Source: an uncultured Bacilli bacterium (GTDB lineage Bacteria; Bacillota_I; Bacilli_A; RF39; UBA660). Taken from it: a stretch of 7,777 nucleotides of DNA. Positions 5,002-7,777 of this stretch are shown one piece after another (positions within the stretch are counted from its first letter, which is position 1; each line of letters begins with the position of its first letter). The DNA lies in the NCBI GenBank assembly GCA_947632415.1, contig CANRPB010000068.1:1-7777 (forward strand). The letters run 5' to 3'. The translations under genes and the position numbers were made by a program. Below the pieces are notes generated by a model. The model had not been told where the DNA came from, made no database searches, and worked only from the letters and a program-made list of their open reading frames with translations.

Positions 5002-6301
5002 AGAATATCAGCAAAACATAGTAAATCAACTTTTCAATCTTTTAAGTTTGGGTTACAAATCTCCAATTGCAGTATTACCCTGTGGTGGCGGAAAATCTAT
5101 AATTTGTGCTGATATAGCGAAACAATTTACAAATGTAAATAGAAAGGTGCTGTTTCTAGTACATAGGATTGAACTTGTGGACCAAATTGAACAAACATTT
5201 AGCAACTATGGTGTAAACATGGAATTTTGCGATGTAAAAATGGTCCAATCATCTAAAAATCTTACTAAAAAATACGATTTAATCCTAACTGATGAAAGTC
5301 ATCATGCAACTTGTAGGACATATCAGAACATTTATAGAAAATTTCCAAATGCTTTGCGCGTTAACGTAACTGCGACACCATGCAGGACAGATGGGCGAGG
5401 ATTGGGAGAAACTTGCGACTATTTGCTTAAAACTGTTAGTACAAAGTGGTTAATTGAAAATCAATATTTAAGTCCATTTGAATATTATACACCAAAAGTT
5501 GTTGATGTTATAAATATTCAAAAAAGAGCCGGCGAGTATGTAGATCAAACAAGTTTGTTTGACAAGCCAAAAATTTATGGAGACATTTTTAAATATTACC
5601 GAATCGGCAAAAAGGCAATTTGTTACTGTGCTAGTATTAAACACTCACAAAAAATGGCGGAAGAATTTAATAAACGCGGAATTCCGGCAGCGCATTTGGA
5701 TGGCGGAATTGAAAAATCTGAAAGAAAACGCATTATTGAAAAATTTCGAACAGGGAAAATTATGGTTTTATGCAACTTTTCCTTAATTGCTGAAGGATTT
5801 GATGTCCCAGATTGCGATATGGTTTTGTTGCTAAGAAAAACCGCATCTTTGAACTTGTATATACAAATGACAATGAGATGCATGCGTTTTAAAGAAAACA
5901 AAACTGCAATTATTTTAGATTTTTGTGGAAATGTTTTCGAGCATGGCTTACCAGATGAAGATAGAGATTGGACATTAAACCCTAAAGTGAAGATAAAAAC
6001 AAATAGTTCAAGTGAACCAGAAGTCGTAGCCAGGACATGTAATCATTGCTTTAAAACCTATGCTGGCAGAGCAAGAATTTGTCCATATTGTCACGCGGAC
6101 AATGGAAAGACAAAAAAAGAGATTGAAGAAGAAAAGAAAGCTGAATTAATACGGATAGCTGAAGTCGAGTGGTTGTCCAGAAAACAAGAACAAGGGAAAG
6201 CTCAAACATTTTCAGAACTAGTGCAACTTGGAGTTAAGCGAGGATATGAACATCCAGCACAATGGGCTTTTCGAGTTCTACAGGGGAGAAGAAAGAAATG
6301 A
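4991..6301 (+). CDS. SF2 DEAD/DEAH-type helicase with C-terminal zinc ribbon
   Basis: This 436-residue ATP-dependent helicase or translocase belongs to the phage DEAD/DEAH-like SF2 group. A Q-like element LREYQ sits at 3-7, Walker A PCGGGKS at 30-36, motif II DESH at 101-104 and motif III TAT at 127-129. The second RecA domain spans about 195-310, with the LDGG region near 236-239 and EGFDVPD at 268-274. Motif VI is QMTMRCMR at 292-299, with Met in place of the usual Gly before the arginine finger. Cys350, Cys353, Cys364 and Cys367 form a zinc ribbon, followed by a Lys/Glu-rich helix. ATG at 4991 has AGGTGG five bases upstream; a GTG at 4982 is the alternative. Its 4-base overlap with the VRR-NUC gene suggests joint action on replication or recombination intermediates. 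Confidence 0.93.
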   Translation: MQLREYQQNIVNQLFNLLSLGYKSPIAVLPCGGGKSIICADIAKQFTNVNRKVLFLVHRIELVDQIEQTFSNYGVNMEFCDVKMVQSSKNLTKKYDLILTDESHHATCRTYQNIYRKFPNALRVNVTATPCRTDGRGLGETCDYLLKTVSTKWLIENQYLSPFEYYTPKVVDVINIQKRAGEYVDQTSLFDKPKIYGDIFKYYRIGKKAICYCASIKHSQKMAEEFNKRGIPAAHLDGGIEKSERKRIIEKFRTGKIMVLCNFSLIAEGFDVPDCDMVLLLRKTASLNLYIQMTMRCMRFKENKTAIILDFCGNVFEHGLPDEDRDWTLNPKVKIKTNSSSEPEVVARTCNHCFKTYAGRARICPYCHADNGKTKKEIEEEKKAELIRIAEVEWLSRKQEQGKAQTFSELVQLGVKRGYEHPAQWAFRVLQGRRKK

Positions 6302-6606
6302 AAGCAGAAACTTCTTTACAGAATGAAATAAAAATTGCCTTATCTAAAAGAGGGTGTATTTGTTTAAGGTCCAATGTGGGAGTGTTTTATACGATAGATG
6401 GAAGACAAATACATATAGGCACAGATGGACAAAGTGATTTACATGGGCATAGACCAGATGGACAGGCATTTTATATTGAAGTGAAAACGCAAGTGGGGAA
6501 GCCAACTCCGAAACAAATTGAATTCTTGAAAACTATGCGTTTAACCGGCGCAAGAGCGGGCATAGCACATTCCCCTGAAGAAGCATTAAATATTGTTTTT
6601 GATTAA
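6298..6606 (+). CDS. VRR-NUC domain nuclease (PD-(D/E)XK, Holliday-junction-resolvase-like)
   Basis: This 102-residue protein is essentially one VRR-NUC domain. The conserved parts are Glu10 in LQNEI, the strand LRSNVG at 23-28, Asp47 in GQSDLHG, Glu61 and Lys63 in IEVKT, Gln73 in PTPKQ and the C-terminal GARAGIAHSPEEAL. The catalytic pattern D...ExK is intact. VRR-NUC is the nuclease domain of eukaryotic FAN1; stand-alone viral versions have been reported to act as dimeric branched-DNA nucleases. ATG at 6298 overlaps the helicase stop as ATGA and lies nine bases after GGGGAG, which argues against an in-frame ATG at 6262. It probably trims or resolves branched DNA during phage replication. 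Confidence 0.92.
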   Translation: MKAETSLQNEIKIALSKRGCICLRSNVGVFYTIDGRQIHIGTDGQSDLHGHRPDGQAFYIEVKTQVGKPTPKQIEFLKTMRLTGARAGIAHSPEEALNIVFD

Positions 6607-6616
6607 AGGAGTTTTT

Positions 6617-6961
6617 ATGAAAAGTTTAGGTATTTCAAAAATTAAGCAACAAATAATTGACATTGTCTTAAAAAAATATTGTGACGATAAAGAACTTGCA
6701 GAATGGATACAGGCCTATCAGAACGCAAAGGAAAAACAAGAAAAAAGAAAGCAAAGGCAGAAACCTGTGTACAAAGAAAAAACCTGCAAGATTACTGAAG
6801 ATGTCCGAAAATATTTAGAGCCGTTGGTCGATGCAGAATATTTTAAACTTCGTTACGGTGATTTTAACAATAGTTTAATGATTTATAAGGCAATGGAACA
6901 ACTAAAAACACATATTTATGTTCAATTAATAGACAATATGGAGTTTTGTGATGTTACATGA
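6617..6961 (+). CDS. Hypothetical basic, helical phage protein
   Basis: This 114-residue protein is not recognised. Residues 8-35 are helical (IKQQIIDIVLKKY onward). Residues 36-58 are a highly charged Lys/Gln/Arg-rich stretch that could be coiled coil or nucleic-acid binding. Residues 60-108 are mixed helix with LEPLVDAEYFKLRYGDF near 67-83. There is no signal peptide, membrane segment or metal site. The start at 6617 lies five bases after AAAGGAG and ten bases after the VRR-NUC stop. Its stop overlaps the next gene by 11 bases, so the two are probably coupled. Position suggests a regulator or replication accessory, without direct support. Confidence 0.8.
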   Translation: MKSLGISKIKQQIIDIVLKKYCDDKELAEWIQAYQNAKEKQEKRKQRQKPVYKEKTCKITEDVRKYLEPLVDAEYFKLRYGDFNNSLMIYKAMEQLKTHIYVQLIDNMEFCDVT

Positions 6962-7469
6962 AAAGATTGTGGAAGAAATAGGCCTTATAGAAAGTAAGAC
7001 ATTGATTAATATTTTTAACAAACTTAATGAAAGAATTAATTGGCTTGATAAATTTGTCACAAAAATTGCGGTTACCTATTCTTGCAATTGTACGAGTGCC
7101 ATGGAAGTTTATGACCAGATGACAACTTTGATTAAGAGGAAAAAGACAATTTTAGATGTTCAAGATATGATAGAAACAGCTATTGAAAAATTGGATGCAC
7201 AAGAAAAATCAATAATAAAGTATTTAATAAAGTATCCGCAAATCCATATGCGTGATTTAAGTGAAATTTTAAATATAGGAGTGCGAACACTTTATCGAAA
7301 CTTGAATAATGCATATATGCATCTATCTATAAGTTTTAGACCTTACATATTGAGAATAAATCAGTTCTTTAGCAAAGAAAAATGGGCAGCCGAATTTTAC
7401 TATTGTACTAAACAAAAATTTAAAAATGGTTTTGATTATAATGACGTTTTAATTAAAAAGGAGATTTAA
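6951..7469 (+). CDS. Sigma-region-4-like HTH protein, possible late-gene activator (ArpU/RinA-like)
   Basis: This 172-residue protein has N-terminal helices (residues 1-75) and an HTH at about 76-128. In that segment IEKLDAQEKSIIKYLIKYP leads to MRDLSEILNIGVRTLYRNLN (100-119), the layout of a sigma-70 region 4. Phage late-transcription regulators such as ArpU and RinA share this size, fold type and position at the end of the early operon. Residues 129-172 are aromatic-rich and of unknown role. ATG at 6951 is preferred (GGAG seven bases upstream) over GTG at 6948. It overlaps the preceding gene by 11 bases. The HTH is clear; the late-activator role is inferred, and another helix-turn-helix regulator is possible. 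Confidence 0.72.
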   Translation: MLHEKIVEEIGLIESKTLINIFNKLNERINWLDKFVTKIAVTYSCNCTSAMEVYDQMTTLIKRKKTILDVQDMIETAIEKLDAQEKSIIKYLIKYPQIHMRDLSEILNIGVRTLYRNLNNAYMHLSISFRPYILRINQFFSKEKWAAEFYYCTKQKFKNGFDYNDVLIKKEI

Positions 7470-7470
7470 A

Positions 7471-7749
7471 ATGTTAAAAATTATAAACAATATAGATTTA
7501 AAAGATTTAGAAAAGTTTGGTTTTAGCAGTTACAAAATAAATAGAAATCAAACGAATTATTATAGGTGCTTTTCTTATGGCACCAAGCTAATTATTATCA
7601 ACAATATTAATAGAGAAATACTCATTGACAAATGGTACGAAGATGACACAAGAATCCATAAGTATCCTAAATGTCATTATAAAGACAAAACTGATTATGC
7701 GGATTGTTTATACGATTTAATTCAAGCCGGTATTGTTACAAAGGAGTGA
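7471..7749 (+). CDS. Small hypothetical phage protein
   Basis: This 92-residue protein has no family I can name. It has an N-terminal LKDLEKFGF segment (10-18), a basic and aromatic middle (YKINRNQTNYYRCF, 21-34), a hydrophobic strand KLIIINNI (39-46) and a C-terminal helix YADCLYDLIQAGIVTKE (76-92). Short proteins with this ending recur in phage early regions. The ATG lies seven bases after AAAGGAG and starts one base after the preceding stop. Cys33, Cys68 and Cys79 are not arranged as a zinc site. Confidence 0.78.
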   Translation: MLKIINNIDLKDLEKFGFSSYKINRNQTNYYRCFSYGTKLIIINNINREILIDKWYEDDTRIHKYPKCHYKDKTDYADCLYDLIQAGIVTKE

Positions 7750-7751
7750 TT

Positions 7752-7777
7752 ATGAAAATAGAATTAAAAGCAAACAC
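7752..7777 (+). CDS. Start of a further early gene (cut by window end)
   Basis: An ATG at 7752 follows AAGGAG (7741-7746) with five bases between, two bases after the preceding stop codon. It opens a frame reading MKIELKAN before the window ends. The spacing matches the other genes of this operon, so it is probably a real gene. Nothing can be said of its function from eight residues. Confidence 0.65.

Noticed and set aside
5559..5901. Overlapping frames on both strands within the helicase gene
   Set aside because: They lie wholly inside the conserved second RecA domain and have no ribosome sites.

Overview
This window reads as the integrase-proximal (left) end of a temperate phage, seen as an integrated prophage or its attP form. 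The host is probably an AT-rich member of the Firmicutes or a relative. The DNA is strongly AT-rich. Nearly every gene starts behind a strong AGGAGG-type ribosome binding site, one of which matches the anti-Shine-Dalgarno sequence over 12 bases. TGG encodes Trp, so the code is standard in this respect. The species cannot be named from the sequence.

Layout. Bases 1-21 are the reverse complement of the last 21 bases of a tRNA-Gln gene (CCA end, acceptor strand, 3' T-stem, part of the T-loop). They are followed at once by unrelated DNA, as expected at a phage attachment core. Bases 82-142 hold four direct repeats of a TTGTGCC box, the likely arm sites of the integrase, running into the integrase stop codon. 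A leftward lysogeny operon follows: a self-cleaving S24 repressor (1858-2505), a PH-like/SHOCT protein (1342-1803) and a tyrosine integrase with an extra N-terminal zinc ribbon (141-1310). Bases 2506-2682 are the genetic switch, with divergent promoters, repeated operator-like boxes and a 5' leader inverted repeat. Rightward from 2683 comes the early operon. It begins with a Cro-like regulator with a TTG start, two small unknown proteins and an acidic cysteine-rich protein. A RecE/lambda-exonuclease-like PD-(D/E)XK nuclease, a conserved phage protein with a zinc ribbon, an SF2 helicase and a VRR-NUC nuclease follow. The last genes are a basic helical protein, an HTH protein that may be a late-gene activator, a small unknown protein and the first codons of another gene.

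How they work together. In the lysogen the repressor would hold the rightward promoter off while its own operon may also express the SHOCT protein and integrase. DNA damage would trigger RecA-stimulated autocleavage, and the rightward operon would then supply recombination and replication functions. The rightward genes are tightly packed, with overlaps of 4, 11, 14, 23 and 34 bases, so they probably form one translationally coupled transcript. No gap longer than 300 bases lacks a gene.

The parts are familiar phage families. I do not see a clearly new defence or mobile system. The points most worth a second look are the tRNA-Gln att core with its arm repeats, the SHOCT gene inside the lysogeny operon, the recombination module with a nuclease but no recognisable annealing protein, and the unannotated small proteins at 3049-3726.
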